A stretch of 40,335 bases of DNA from Lachnospiraceae bacterium (GTDB lineage: Bacteria; Bacillota; Clostridia; Lachnospirales; Lachnospiraceae). Within the stretch, counting starts at the first letter, position 1. Every line of letters starts with the position of its first letter. The stretch is taken from the NCBI GenBank assembly GCA_028706005.1, contig JAQWCI010000005.1, positions 1 through 40,335 of the forward strand. The letters run 5' to 3'. Made by a program: the position numbers and the translations under genes. The notes under the pieces were generated by a model that did not search any database, was not told the DNA's origin, and worked only from the letters and a program-made list of their open reading frames with translations. Shown here piece by piece: positions 22,660 through 31,924 of the stretch.

Positions 22660-24207
22660 TCAGAACAACGGTGAGAACAGACGCAGAATACACTGTGTAA
22701 CACGGAGCGCTGTGGATCTCCTGAGGTATGCCCCTGTCACTTCTTCGCTCTTTGCCATAGTCGCGACAAAATCAGTCCTGACCTTTTCGGGAAGACTTCC
22801 ATTCATAAACAGTACCCCGTCCTCAAAATGAATATTTAGCGAACGGAAATCCATGTTCACGGTGCCCACAACAGCCGAATCATCATCGGATACAAATGTT
22901 TTGGCGTGAATAAAGCCCGGGACATATTCATAGATCCTGACTCCTGCATGGACCAGCACAGCATAATAAGACCGTGTCACCTTAAAAACAATCTTCTTAT
23001 CCGGTATTCTCGGCGTGATTATTCTGACATCCACACCGCGGCGCGCAGCCAATGTCAATGCCTTTGTCATTTCATCGCTCAGGATCAGATACGGCGTCGT
23101 TATGTAAACATATTCCTCTGCGGCGTTAAGCATGTTCATGTAAACATTTTCGCCTGTGTGTTCATTATCAAGCGGCGAATCCGCATACGGCTGCACATAG
23201 CCATCCCCATCCACCCTGAAGGTATCCTTATCAGAACAGAATTCCTTTACATCTTCATTCCAGTCTGTGTTCATATCGACATTCCACATTTCGAGGAACG
23301 TGAGCGTCATGCTCCTTACAGCGTCTCCCTCGATCCTGACTCCGGCATCTTTCCAGTGCCCGTGAGGATGTGTGATGTTCACATATTCGTCGGCTATGTT
23401 ATACCCGCCTGTAAAACCTATCCTGCCGTCCACTATTGTCATCTTGCGGTGGTCGCGGTTATTCATAAATACATTTATTACCGGGTTTGCAGGATTGAAA
23501 TCACGGCACTTTATACCGTGCTTTTCCATAAGCCTGATAAACTGCCCGCTGAGGTAACTTATTGAGCCCACATCATCATAAAATATCCTGACCTCGACTC
23601 CCGATGCCGCTTTATCATACAGGATCTGTTTCATAGCGGCAAAACATTCGGCGTCCTCTATTGCAAAATACTCCATGAAGATAAATTTTTCCGCACTTTT
23701 TATCGCTTCTATCTGAGAGGCGATTCCATCTGCCGCATCACTGAAATACTCCGTTTTTGTGTTCCTGTACACCGGGTATGCAGTATTGCTGTATAAATAC
23801 CATGCTTCGTTAGAAAGCCTTACATCTTTACCTCTTATTTCCGCAATAACATCCTGATTCTGATTCATATAATGTGCAAGTTCGATGTCCGCTTTGGCAA
23901 AACGATGTTTCATCTTAAGTACGCCGAGCTGACTGCCCATCAAGGTATAGAGTACCAGGCCCAATACAGGTACCAGCAGTATGAGAATGATCCATGGCAT
24001 CTTTACCGCCGCGTTTTTGTGCTGCCCGTATATAAGCAACACCACGGTCACAGCAAGTACCCTGATTATCACATAAGCCAGATCTGACCATTCATCCAGC
24101 CATGAAACGGCCAGGAAAACTGCATACAGTTCAAGACCTACCGATATAGCCACAAGCACTATTCTTGTGACACTGTTCTTCATGTTTTCTTTCTGAGCTA
24201 AACGCAT
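22660..24207 (-). CDS. cls: Cardiolipin synthase (phospholipase D family)
   Basis: Membrane enzyme that condenses two phosphatidylglycerol molecules into cardiolipin. 515 residues. Two or three N-terminal membrane segments come first (RIVLVAISVGLELYAVFLAV; VIIRVLAVTVVLLIYG; MPWIILILLVPVLGLVLYTL). Two HKD motifs follow: HRKMTIVDGRIGFTGG with YNIADEY, and HAKTFVSDDDSAVVGT with MDFRS. This matches the bacterial ClsA type. I start at the ATG at 24207, with GGGG upstream; an internal Met nine residues later is possible. It lies 21 bases after the foldase lipoprotein gene and ends a long co-directional run; the CIRCE hairpin is the only terminator-like structure downstream. Confidence 0.93.
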   Translation of the reverse strand: MRLAQKENMKNSVTRIVLVAISVGLELYAVFLAVSWLDEWSDLAYVIIRVLAVTVVLLIYGQHKNAAVKMPWIILILLVPVLGLVLYTLMGSQLGVLKMKHRFAKADIELAHYMNQNQDVIAEIRGKDVRLSNEAWYLYSNTAYPVYRNTKTEYFSDAADGIASQIEAIKSAEKFIFMEYFAIEDAECFAAMKQILYDKAASGVEVRIFYDDVGSISYLSGQFIRLMEKHGIKCRDFNPANPVINVFMNNRDHRKMTIVDGRIGFTGGYNIADEYVNITHPHGHWKDAGVRIEGDAVRSMTLTFLEMWNVDMNTDWNEDVKEFCSDKDTFRVDGDGYVQPYADSPLDNEHTGENVYMNMLNAAEEYVYITTPYLILSDEMTKALTLAARRGVDVRIITPRIPDKKIVFKVTRSYYAVLVHAGVRIYEYVPGFIHAKTFVSDDDSAVVGTVNMDFRSLNIHFEDGVLFMNGSLPEKVRTDFVATMAKSEEVTGAYLRRSTALRVTQCILRLFSPLF

Positions 24208-24228
24208 ATCTACCCCGCCGCTGCAATA

Positions 24229-25353
24229 TTACTGTGACGTCGCAGTGTCAAAACTTTCACTGTAGAGTTCAAATAACTCTGAAGTCGTGATGTCCTTGTC
24301 TGGTTCTCCAATACCGGACCAGAGCTTATCATTCATATTCGTCTCAAGCGTCTCTTCAAACTTATCAAACTGCTCCCCAAACGCTGTGCCCTTGCGGCTC
24401 TCCAGAAGCTTTACCTTATTTGCCTCTGTCTCAGACCTGTCAAAGTTGTTGATACACTTTACGATCCGGTAACCATCATCGGTCTCAATTATGTCACTTA
24501 CTTCATCCTTGTCGAGAGCGAACGCAGCTTCGGTAAACGCGTCTGTAGTTCCATCTTCTGATCTGCTGAGGGAATAGCTGCTTTCACTGTCATCATTGTA
24601 TTCAAGAATGAGACTGTCAAAATCAGCACCGCTCCTGACTTGCTTAAGCACTTTCTGTGCGGTCTCCAGTTTCCCGGCCTTTGCATTATCATCCATCTGA
24701 GATCCATCTTCGTTTTTCGTTGAGAAAAGGATACTCTCCACCTGAACAATCCGGGCCTCATCATCACTTATTTCTGTCTGTATAGAGGCTGTCACTTTAT
24801 CATACATATAATCTGCAAGCGCATATTCGCGGTAAACGTTCTGCACATCATCAAGTGTGATATCCAGGCTCTCTTTTTCATCATCTGACAAAGTATCGAA
24901 ATACTGAGCTGCCACATCGTCTGCCTTAGACGCGTTTTCAGCATCAAGAACGATCCCTTCCTCCTCAGCCATCAGATTGAGAGCTTTTACCTTTGATATG
25001 CGCGATAAAGCTTTATTTCTGGCCATCTCCACGAGATCGTCGTGGTAACTGCCGTACCAGATCTCGTCTCCGAGTGACTTTCGATATTCATTTACGAGAT
25101 TATCAACGTACAGCTGTGCTTCACTGTAATAACAGTGGATGACGTTTTTATCAGACAGTATGTTGAAAACCTCATCATCTTCAAAGCCGGAATCAAGGAC
25201 GATCTTATCCGCATCCGCCTTTGTATAACCACAGCCTGACAGCATCGCTGCAGAAAATACCAGAATGATTGCCAGGCGGATCGCCATGCGTTTCCTGTTC
25301 ATGGCTTTGCCTGGCTTTTTCTTCAATTGTTCATGTCTCTTTTTCCAAAACAT
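24229..25353 (-). CDS. PrsA-like lipoprotein foldase (parvulin-type region)
   Basis: Predicted extracellular lipoprotein chaperone or peptidyl-prolyl isomerase. A basic N-terminus leads to MAIRLAIILVFSAAMLSGC with lipobox LSGC. Helical SurA/PrsA-like segments follow, then a parvulin-like stretch with ILFSTKNEDGS, VLKQVRSGADFDSLILEYND, FTEAAFALDKDEVSDIIET and GYRIVKCINN, where one expects the PPIase core. Starts are uncertain: ATG codons at 25386, 25371, 25353 and nearer the signal peptide all fit. I chose 25353, just past the upstream stop; it gives 374 residues. The next gene is cardiolipin synthase. A substrate cannot be named. Confidence 0.85.
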   Translation of the reverse strand: MFWKKRHEQLKKKPGKAMNRKRMAIRLAIILVFSAAMLSGCGYTKADADKIVLDSGFEDDEVFNILSDKNVIHCYYSEAQLYVDNLVNEYRKSLGDEIWYGSYHDDLVEMARNKALSRISKVKALNLMAEEEGIVLDAENASKADDVAAQYFDTLSDDEKESLDITLDDVQNVYREYALADYMYDKVTASIQTEISDDEARIVQVESILFSTKNEDGSQMDDNAKAGKLETAQKVLKQVRSGADFDSLILEYNDDSESSYSLSRSEDGTTDAFTEAAFALDKDEVSDIIETDDGYRIVKCINNFDRSETEANKVKLLESRKGTAFGEQFDKFEETLETNMNDKLWSGIGEPDKDITTSELFELYSESFDTATSQ

Positions 25354-25354
25354 A

Positions 25355-26782
25355 TCAGTTCTCTGATCCATGCTCTTTAATATCATCTATGATAGCTCTG
25401 GCAACACATAAGCCGTTTGCCGATGCCTGCTGCAGGCCTCTCGTAATTCCAGCGCCGTCTCCTATTGCGTAGAGCCCGGAGATAGATGTCTGGAACTCCT
25501 TGCTGACCACGAGCCTGTTGGAATAGAACTTTACTTCCACGCCGTAAAGAAGCGTTTCATCAGAAGCTATGCCCGGTGTCACTTTGTCGAGTGCATATAT
25601 CATTTCTTCAAGGTCTACCATAATACGGTGAGGGAAAACAAGTGAAAGGTCCCCGGGGACTGCGTCCTTGAGGGTAGGAATGAGGTTATTGCGGCACATC
25701 CTCTCTTCTGTTGATCTTCTTCCTCTCTTGAAATCTCCGAATGTCTGGACAATGATCTTATTACCGCAGAGCATGTTCGAGAGTTCTGCTATCTTGCGGC
25801 CGTATTCTATCGGTGTCCTGAACGGCTTGGTAAAGTTTTTGGAAACAAGAAGAGCAAAATTCGTATTGTGAGTACGGTATTGATGTCCGGCGTATGCATG
25901 TCCGTTTACGACGGCAAGATTATTCTCATAATACTCAGACGCCACCTCGCCATGAGGATTCGTGCAGAATGTGCGCACTTTATCATCAAATGTCGGTGTA
26001 TGATATACAAGTTTTGCCTCATAAAGATTATCATTGAGGAACTGCATGATCTCATCGCGGACTTCTACTCTGACACCTATGTCCACTGTGCCGGGCATGG
26101 AATCTATTCCAAGCTTTTCGCACTGACCGTTAAGCCAGTCCGCACCTTCACGACCGACCGCCGCTATGACACGATCCGCATAGAAACATTCTCCCTTATC
26201 TGTTTTGACACCTTTTACCCTCTGGCTTTCACCGTCTGAATCAATGAGTATGTCAGCCACAGATGTATTAAACATGATCTGAACGCCCACATCAAGAAGG
26301 TGCTTTTGAAGTGCCGCGTAGATAATATAGCCCTTCTCCGTCCCCAGATGTCTTATAGGACATTCCACAAGCTTGAGGTTAGCCTGAATTGCCTTGGTCC
26401 TTATCTCACGTATTTCCTTTTCCTTATCGATACCCCAGACCTTCTCATCAGCACCGAACTTGAGATATATGGAATCCGATTCCTTTATCAGCTCAGATGC
26501 CTTGTCATACCCAAGTATATCCGGCAGCGTACCCCCGACATCAGGTGACAGGCTGAGTTTCCCATCAGAAAATGCACCGGCTCCCGAGAATCCTGTAGTT
26601 ATAGAACACGGCTTACAGCCTACACATTTTCCCCCGTTTGTTCTCTTGGGGCAGATTCTCTTCTCGATAGAACGCCCTTTTTCAATCACAAGAATATTAA
26701 GATCCGGTGACTTTTCCTTGAGTTCATATGCAGCGAACGCGCCTCCCGGGCCGGCGCCGATTATTATCACATCTGTTTTCAT
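25355..26782 (-). CDS. FAD-dependent dehydrogenase with a cysteine cluster (COG2509-like)
   Basis: 475 residues with a Rossmann FAD-binding start VIIIGAGPGGAFAAYEL and the C-terminal FAD segment GLYAIGDGAGITRGLQQA. A conserved cluster C44-x8-C53-x2-C56-x2-C59 (CPKRTNGGKCVGCKPC) precedes GFSGAGAFSDGKL, typical of the uncharacterised FAD-dependent dehydrogenase group. The four cysteines could bind an iron-sulphur cluster or zinc. The substrate is unknown. It lies 30 bases after the oligopeptidase gene and runs into the foldase gene. Confidence 0.88.
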   Translation of the reverse strand: MKTDVIIIGAGPGGAFAAYELKEKSPDLNILVIEKGRSIEKRICPKRTNGGKCVGCKPCSITTGFSGAGAFSDGKLSLSPDVGGTLPDILGYDKASELIKESDSIYLKFGADEKVWGIDKEKEIREIRTKAIQANLKLVECPIRHLGTEKGYIIYAALQKHLLDVGVQIMFNTSVADILIDSDGESQRVKGVKTDKGECFYADRVIAAVGREGADWLNGQCEKLGIDSMPGTVDIGVRVEVRDEIMQFLNDNLYEAKLVYHTPTFDDKVRTFCTNPHGEVASEYYENNLAVVNGHAYAGHQYRTHNTNFALLVSKNFTKPFRTPIEYGRKIAELSNMLCGNKIIVQTFGDFKRGRRSTEERMCRNNLIPTLKDAVPGDLSLVFPHRIMVDLEEMIYALDKVTPGIASDETLLYGVEVKFYSNRLVVSKEFQTSISGLYAIGDGAGITRGLQQASANGLCVARAIIDDIKEHGSEN

Positions 26783-26812
26783 GCTTTGTATTCAATACTC
26801 CTCTTCAATCTT

Positions 26813-28501
26813 TTAATTATGTGCATCTTTCAGATCTTTAGCTCTCAGTTTTGCAACCACATATTTAAGGCAGCCTTCTTCAAAAGGATTATCAAGTCCG
26901 ACCTCAGGGAGAAGGTTCGTGAAATAATCAGACGCTGAAAGTTTGCAGAGCTTCAGATAACTCTCAAAAGCTTTTCTGTAATCCTCGTCCATCTTTGTCT
27001 TGTACTGCAGAGCATTTGTGCCTGCAATGCAATATTCAATATAATACAGCGGGCAGTCATATATGTGATGCTGCTTCTGCCAGAATCTTCCTTCTGCAAA
27101 ACACTCATTCCCGCTGTAATCCGCATGCGGCCTGTACTGTTTCTCCAGATCCAGCCAGACCTGGTTTCTTGCCTTCGGTGTGAGTCCCGGATCCGAATAG
27201 CAGATATCCTGGAACTCATCGACCATGGTGCCATATGGAATAAATGTTATGGCATCCTCATAATGCATGGAACGGTAATCATCAGCACGCGCGCCGAACA
27301 GAAGGTTCATCCACGGCTCTGTGAAGAACTCCATTGACATCGAATGAGTCTCGGCCGTCTCCATTGTGATATCAGCGTGCTCCCTTATTGGGTCATCAGC
27401 TACAAGCCACCCCTGGAAAGCATGGCCGCATTCGTGTGTTATGACATCAGCATCACCACTTGTCCCGTTGAAGTTTGCAAAAATGAATGGTGACTTGTAA
27501 TCAGGAAGGTATGTCATATACCCTCCGGTCTTTTTTGTTTTGCGCCCAAGCACATCAAAAAGATCATTGTCACACATGAAGTTCATGAACTTTCCTGTCT
27601 CAGGAGAAAGCTCATTGTACATCTTCCTGCCTTCGAGCAGGATCTCTTCAGGAGTTCCTGCAGGTGCAGGGTTGCCTTTTGTGAAATAAACTCCCTCGTC
27701 AAAATACATCAGGTGATCAATGCCAAGACGCGCTCTGCGTCTTTCATGAAGTTCCTCTGCATAAGGGACAAAATCTCTTTTGACCTGGTTCCTGAAGGAT
27801 GCGGCGTCGCTCCTTGTCCAGCAGTTGCGGTTCATGCGGCAATACCCGAGCCCGAGATAATTCTCATGTCCCATCTGAACTGCCTGCTGCGTCCTGTTCT
27901 TTACAAGTCTGTCATATATTTCATCAAGCTCATCAGCGTTCTTCATGAAGAACGCTGTGTATTTGCCGTAAGCTTCTTTTCTTACATTTCTGTCCCTGTG
28001 GTGAAGGTAAGGGTTCATGAGAGAAAGGTTCAGTGTCTCACCACGCCAGTCTATCTGAGCAGTAGCAAGGAGCTTGTTGTATCTCGTCTGAAGAGCGTTC
28101 TCTTCCTGCATGAGCGGAACTATCTTCGGATCTACCGCTTTCATTGCCAGCTCAATATTGCTGAATGCGACCCTGCCGATCTTTTCTTCGAGATATGGTC
28201 TGAACTTTGATGTGTACAGTTTCTTCTGATAATCTACAACAAGATTCCGGAATACAGGTGAATTCTGATCGTAGTATTCCTGCTCCTTCTCATAGAACTC
28301 ATCCGTCATATCTATGTCATGACGGATCTCACATAAGGTCATCTGCGTTACCACATGATCTGTGAGCTTATAATAGTCCTTATGTACCTCGAACTGTTCC
28401 TCACCTGATGAAGCTGAATCAAGTCTTGATATCAGATTCGCAAATTCGCTCTTAACGTTTTCAAAATCCACCCTGTTGTATTGCATTTCATTGAATTTCA
28501 T
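26813..28501 (-). CDS. M3-family oligoendopeptidase
   Basis: Zinc metallopeptidase of 562 residues that degrades peptides in the cytoplasm; there is no signal peptide. The active site is THECGHAFQ (HExxH with Glu as base), and the downstream METAETHSMSMEFF segment supplies the third zinc ligand. Overall length and the YMTYLPDYKSPFIFANFNGT segment before the active site fit the PepF/M3 oligoendopeptidase group. It is only eight bases after folA. I see no link in function to the nucleotide genes beside it. Confidence 0.93.
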   Translation of the reverse strand: MKFNEMQYNRVDFENVKSEFANLISRLDSASSGEEQFEVHKDYYKLTDHVVTQMTLCEIRHDIDMTDEFYEKEQEYYDQNSPVFRNLVVDYQKKLYTSKFRPYLEEKIGRVAFSNIELAMKAVDPKIVPLMQEENALQTRYNKLLATAQIDWRGETLNLSLMNPYLHHRDRNVRKEAYGKYTAFFMKNADELDEIYDRLVKNRTQQAVQMGHENYLGLGYCRMNRNCWTRSDAASFRNQVKRDFVPYAEELHERRRARLGIDHLMYFDEGVYFTKGNPAPAGTPEEILLEGRKMYNELSPETGKFMNFMCDNDLFDVLGRKTKKTGGYMTYLPDYKSPFIFANFNGTSGDADVITHECGHAFQGWLVADDPIREHADITMETAETHSMSMEFFTEPWMNLLFGARADDYRSMHYEDAITFIPYGTMVDEFQDICYSDPGLTPKARNQVWLDLEKQYRPHADYSGNECFAEGRFWQKQHHIYDCPLYYIEYCIAGTNALQYKTKMDEDYRKAFESYLKLCKLSASDYFTNLLPEVGLDNPFEEGCLKYVVAKLRAKDLKDAHN

Positions 28502-28509
28502 AGTCTCTT

Positions 28510-29037
28510 CTACTCTTTCTTACAGACTGACATTGATGCGTCTGTTTTATTTTTTCTTTCATACTTCACAAAATGATACGTAGTATCAAAATATGACATT
28601 TCTTCGCTTCGCGCTGTTATCTCCCATTCAGGATCCCTGTCAAGATTCGGGAAGAATGCGTCAGCTTCAAATTCCTGATCAATTTTTGTAACATGACACA
28701 CGTCGACATACGGCAACATTTCGCTGTATACTTTAGCGCCGCCGATAACATAGACCTCATCAGAGTCGTACTTCTCCAGCATCTTCATCAATTCATCAAT
28801 GCTGTGAGCTATCTTGGCCCCACTGACAAAATAATCAGCACGCGTGGACAGGATTATGTTCTCCCTGCCATCCAACACATGCTTCATTGGAAACGTCTCA
28901 AGTGTCTTTCTTCCGTACACTATGACCTTTTCTATTGTCTCCTGCCTGAACATCCTGTGATCCGCAGGAATACTTACAAGAAGCTCTCCCTTATTTCCTA
29001 TTGCCCAGTTTGCATCTGCCGCTACAATAATATTCAT
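28510..29037 (-). CDS. folA: Dihydrofolate reductase
   Basis: Reduces dihydrofolate to tetrahydrofolate with NADPH, regenerating the cofactor consumed by ThyA next door. Motifs: NWAIGNKGELL (Met20-type loop, with Asn-Lys), SIPADHRMF with catalytic Asp26, VYGRKTLETFP, and VYVIGGAKVY for NADPH. The open frame begins 15 bases earlier, but GGAGG at 29046-29042 is four bases before the ATG at 29037, so I start there: 175 residues. It follows thyA by 27 bases. Confidence 0.95.
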   Translation of the reverse strand: MNIIVAADANWAIGNKGELLVSIPADHRMFRQETIEKVIVYGRKTLETFPMKHVLDGRENIILSTRADYFVSGAKIAHSIDELMKMLEKYDSDEVYVIGGAKVYSEMLPYVDVCHVTKIDQEFEADAFFPNLDRDPEWEITARSEEMSYFDTTYHFVKYERKNKTDASMSVCKKE

Positions 29038-29064
29038 TTTGCCTCCTTCCATTATCCGTTAAAA

Positions 29065-30087
29065 TCAGATCGCGATTTCAATTCCTGTGATCTGTGGTCC
29101 TGACACCTCATAATTTTCAAGTTTTACATCATCCTTTGTGAATTTATAAAAATCAGTGACATCAGGATTGAGCCGAAAATCAGGCGCCGGCTTCGGCTGC
29201 CTTGATATCAGTTCTTTTATCGCATCAATATGTCTTTCATAGATGTGACAATTGATGTCAGTGTGAAGCATCTCACCGACTTCCATGTCGCAGACCTGAG
29301 CCAGCATATGCATAAGGACTGCATACTGGCATGTGTTCCACGCCCAGGCAGCCAGAATGTCCTGCGAGCGCTGATTGAGTGCCATATTGAGTGTGAGTTT
29401 ATCGTGTCCCGGTCTTTGCTCCACCATAAAAACGCAATTCCACGCGCACGGCTGAAGAGCCATATCATCAAGTTCTTCCGGATCCCATAGTGTCGTTATG
29501 ATCCTTCTGCTGAAAGGATTCACTTTCAGATCATATATTACCTTATCCACCTGATCCAGGTGCCACACTCCGCCACTGTCCTGTATTGCCGCTATTCTGC
29601 CGGTCCCGCCGTCAATGCAGCCGCGCATCGCTCCGCCGGTATTGTCAGGCTCAGTATCGCAGCCAGGCGCTGTAACAGCTGAATACTCTTCAAAAAGATA
29701 CCCTGGAAATGCCTTTGTCAAGCCCTCATCCGTAACATCTTTGCAGGGGTGCTTCCTTGCGAACTGGTAGCCATAGGCCTTTCCGATAGAGCCTCCTTCG
29801 TCAGCCCACTCGTCCCATATATGAGAATCGAGATCATGTATGTTATTCGATTTTCTCTGCCATATCCACAACAGCTCATCCGTTGCTGACTTCACTGCCG
29901 TCCTGCGCAGCGTGACCGCAGGGAACTCTTTTGAAAGGTCAAAACGATTGACCACGCCAAACTTTGCTATTGTATATGCGGGGGTCCCGTCCGGCCAGTG
30001 TGCGCGGACTTTCTGTCCCTTTGATGTGCAGCCATTCGATAATACATCCTTGCACATCGTTATAAATTCTTCATCAGCAAGACTCAT
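29065..30087 (-). CDS. thyA: Thymidylate synthase with an unusual insertion
   Basis: Methylates dUMP to dTMP with methylene-tetrahydrofolate. 340 residues against about 264 for E. coli. The nucleophile is Cys214 in LQPCAWNCVF; the His that usually follows PC is replaced by Ala. Phosphate-binding arginines lie in PFSRRII (194-195), NQRSQDILAAWAWNTCQYAV provides the nucleotide contacts including Asn251, and HIYERH is the usual C-terminal motif. An extra segment of about 50 residues (about 118-175, with cysteines at 143 and 157) lies between YGYQFARKHP and HLDQVDKVI. This is not where the L. casei insert is. Its ATG overlaps the stop of the beta-CASP gene by one base. Confidence 0.93.
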   Translation of the reverse strand: MSLADEEFITMCKDVLSNGCTSKGQKVRAHWPDGTPAYTIAKFGVVNRFDLSKEFPAVTLRRTAVKSATDELLWIWQRKSNNIHDLDSHIWDEWADEGGSIGKAYGYQFARKHPCKDVTDEGLTKAFPGYLFEEYSAVTAPGCDTEPDNTGGAMRGCIDGGTGRIAAIQDSGGVWHLDQVDKVIYDLKVNPFSRRIITTLWDPEELDDMALQPCAWNCVFMVEQRPGHDKLTLNMALNQRSQDILAAWAWNTCQYAVLMHMLAQVCDMEVGEMLHTDINCHIYERHIDAIKELISRQPKPAPDFRLNPDVTDFYKFTKDDVKLENYEVSGPQITGIEIAI

Positions 30088-31826
30088 TACTGTTTTCCTT
30101 CCTGGTCATTCTTATTATTCACCTGATATTTGCTGACAAGTTCATTCATTGCTTTGGCAAGCGCATCAAGTTCCTTATTAGGAAGCCCGACGCCCTGCTC
30201 CACCATACTGCCAAGCTCCTTTAATGCTGACCTGACCTTTGTATAAGAATTCGTAACGACCATACCTGTATAACCGACAGATTTTGTTTTGCCGCCTTTT
30301 GTAGCGTAGTCCTCACCGGCTGCCATCTCAGTTTTCCTGAGCGGTATGCCCTCAGTGATACTGTCAAACTCCCCTGTCTTGAGGTCGAATATTGTTCCGC
30401 TGTATGGTGCAAATGAGTCATATCCATATTCATTCTTCAGACATTCAGTGAAAGAATCAGCAGCTTCTGAATCTCCGTGCACAACAAATACTTTCGATGG
30501 TTTCTGCTCTGTGAAAGCATTTATCCAATTTATGAGGCCTTCTTTATCAGCGTGCCCAGACATTCCAGGGAGCTGCAATATTTCAGCCCTCACCTGAATT
30601 TCATCTCCGAATATGTGAATTGAATCAGTGCCTTCGACAAGTGCCCGGCCCGGAGTTCCCTCAGCCTGGTAACCGACGAATAGTATTGTACATTCTTTTC
30701 TTCCAAGATTGTATTTGAGATGATGCCTGATGCGCCCGGCATCGCACATTCCTGACGCAGCTATTATTACCTTTGGTTCATCATCATTATTTATAGCCTT
30801 GGACTCGTCAACCGTGATAGTCATATTAAGATTAGGAAAAACAAGCGGATTAATACCTTTTCTCAGAAATTCCGACGCTTCTTCATCGTAGCACATTCTG
30901 CCGTTGTCCCTGAATACCTCTGTTGCCTGTACAGCCAGAGGGCTGTCGACATAAACCGGAAAATCCGGCATTTCAGGAAACTGGCCTTCCAGTTTTATCT
31001 TTCTGATAAAGTAGAGCATCTCCTGAGTCCTGCCCACAGCAAAACTCGGAATTACAACATTACCGCCCCTCAGCAGGGTATTTCTTATGATCTCCGCTAT
31101 CGCATTCTTATTGTCCCCATCACGCTTTTCATGAAGACGGTCACCATATGTTGATTCCATCACAACATAATCCGCTGCAGTAGTATATGCAGGGTTGCGA
31201 AGTAAAGGCTGATTGATATTTCCTATATCACCTGAGAAAACAATTTTCTTCGTGACGGTTCCTTCAGGAGCCCCGACGGGATTTCCCGACGCAACGCCGT
31301 TCTTGTTCTCTGTTAGCCACAATTCTATACTGGCGCTTCCGAGAAGATGTCCCACATCCGTGAATCTGAATTCGACGCCGTTGCAGAGCTGATATTTCCT
31401 GTTATATTTGAAACTCCTGAACAGCTTCATGACGTTCATTGCGTCTTCCATTGTATATGCAGGCACGATTTTCTGATATATGCCTTTCCTTGCAAGCCGC
31501 TTATTCCTGTATTCCGCCTCGGCTGTCTGAATATGTGCAGAATCACGGAGCATGATATCGCACAGATCCATTGTCGGCTCCGTTGTTATTATCTGACCTC
31601 TGAAACCATCATGATATAGTTTCGGCAACATTCCTGTATGATCTATATGAGCATGAGTGATAAAAACAAAATCCACCTCTGATGGTGTTACCGGAAGTTT
31701 TGTGTTCTCATACACATCTCTGCCCTGTTCCATACCGAAATCCACAAGGATATTCAGTGTGCCGACTTTGAGGTAATGGCAGCTCCCTGTGACTTCATGA
31801 TCAGCTCCGATAAATTCAAGTTTCAT
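30087..31826 (-). CDS. MBL-fold beta-CASP ribonuclease-like protein
   Basis: 579 residues of the metallo-beta-lactamase beta-CASP family, related to CPSF73/YsnA-like RNA nucleases. The zinc motif HAHIDHTGMLP (motif 2) is intact; GHLLGSASIEL (motif 3 His), FSGDIGN (motif 4 Asp), VIIAASGMCDAGRIRHHL (beta-CASP) and SGHADKEGL then VVHGDSEAADSF (RMMBL end) follow in order. A charged tail of about 100 residues (TKGGKTKSVGYTGMVVTN onward) is extra. CGGAGG precedes the ATG. It is the first of seven tightly packed genes ending in cls. RNA as substrate is an inference from the family. Confidence 0.92.
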   Translation of the reverse strand: MKLEFIGADHEVTGSCHYLKVGTLNILVDFGMEQGRDVYENTKLPVTPSEVDFVFITHAHIDHTGMLPKLYHDGFRGQIITTEPTMDLCDIMLRDSAHIQTAEAEYRNKRLARKGIYQKIVPAYTMEDAMNVMKLFRSFKYNRKYQLCNGVEFRFTDVGHLLGSASIELWLTENKNGVASGNPVGAPEGTVTKKIVFSGDIGNINQPLLRNPAYTTAADYVVMESTYGDRLHEKRDGDNKNAIAEIIRNTLLRGGNVVIPSFAVGRTQEMLYFIRKIKLEGQFPEMPDFPVYVDSPLAVQATEVFRDNGRMCYDEEASEFLRKGINPLVFPNLNMTITVDESKAINNDDEPKVIIAASGMCDAGRIRHHLKYNLGRKECTILFVGYQAEGTPGRALVEGTDSIHIFGDEIQVRAEILQLPGMSGHADKEGLINWINAFTEQKPSKVFVVHGDSEAADSFTECLKNEYGYDSFAPYSGTIFDLKTGEFDSITEGIPLRKTEMAAGEDYATKGGKTKSVGYTGMVVTNSYTKVRSALKELGSMVEQGVGLPNKELDALAKAMNELVSKYQVNNKNDQEGKQ

Positions 31827-31866
31827 TTAGGCCTCCGTTCGTCAGATTATTCTTTTTAAGTTTAAC

Positions 31867-31893
31867 ACAAAAAGGCGTATCTAACGATACGCC
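31867..31893 (-). terminator. Intrinsic terminator of the secreted-protein gene
   Basis: GGCGTATC (31874-31881) and GATACGCC (31886-31893), eight perfect pairs with a four-base loop, followed on the minus strand by TTTTTGTG. It separates the secreted-protein gene from the beta-CASP operon. Confidence 0.92.
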
Positions 31894-31924
31894 CGGGATA
31901 AAGTGTTCAAATGTGTCAGAGATT

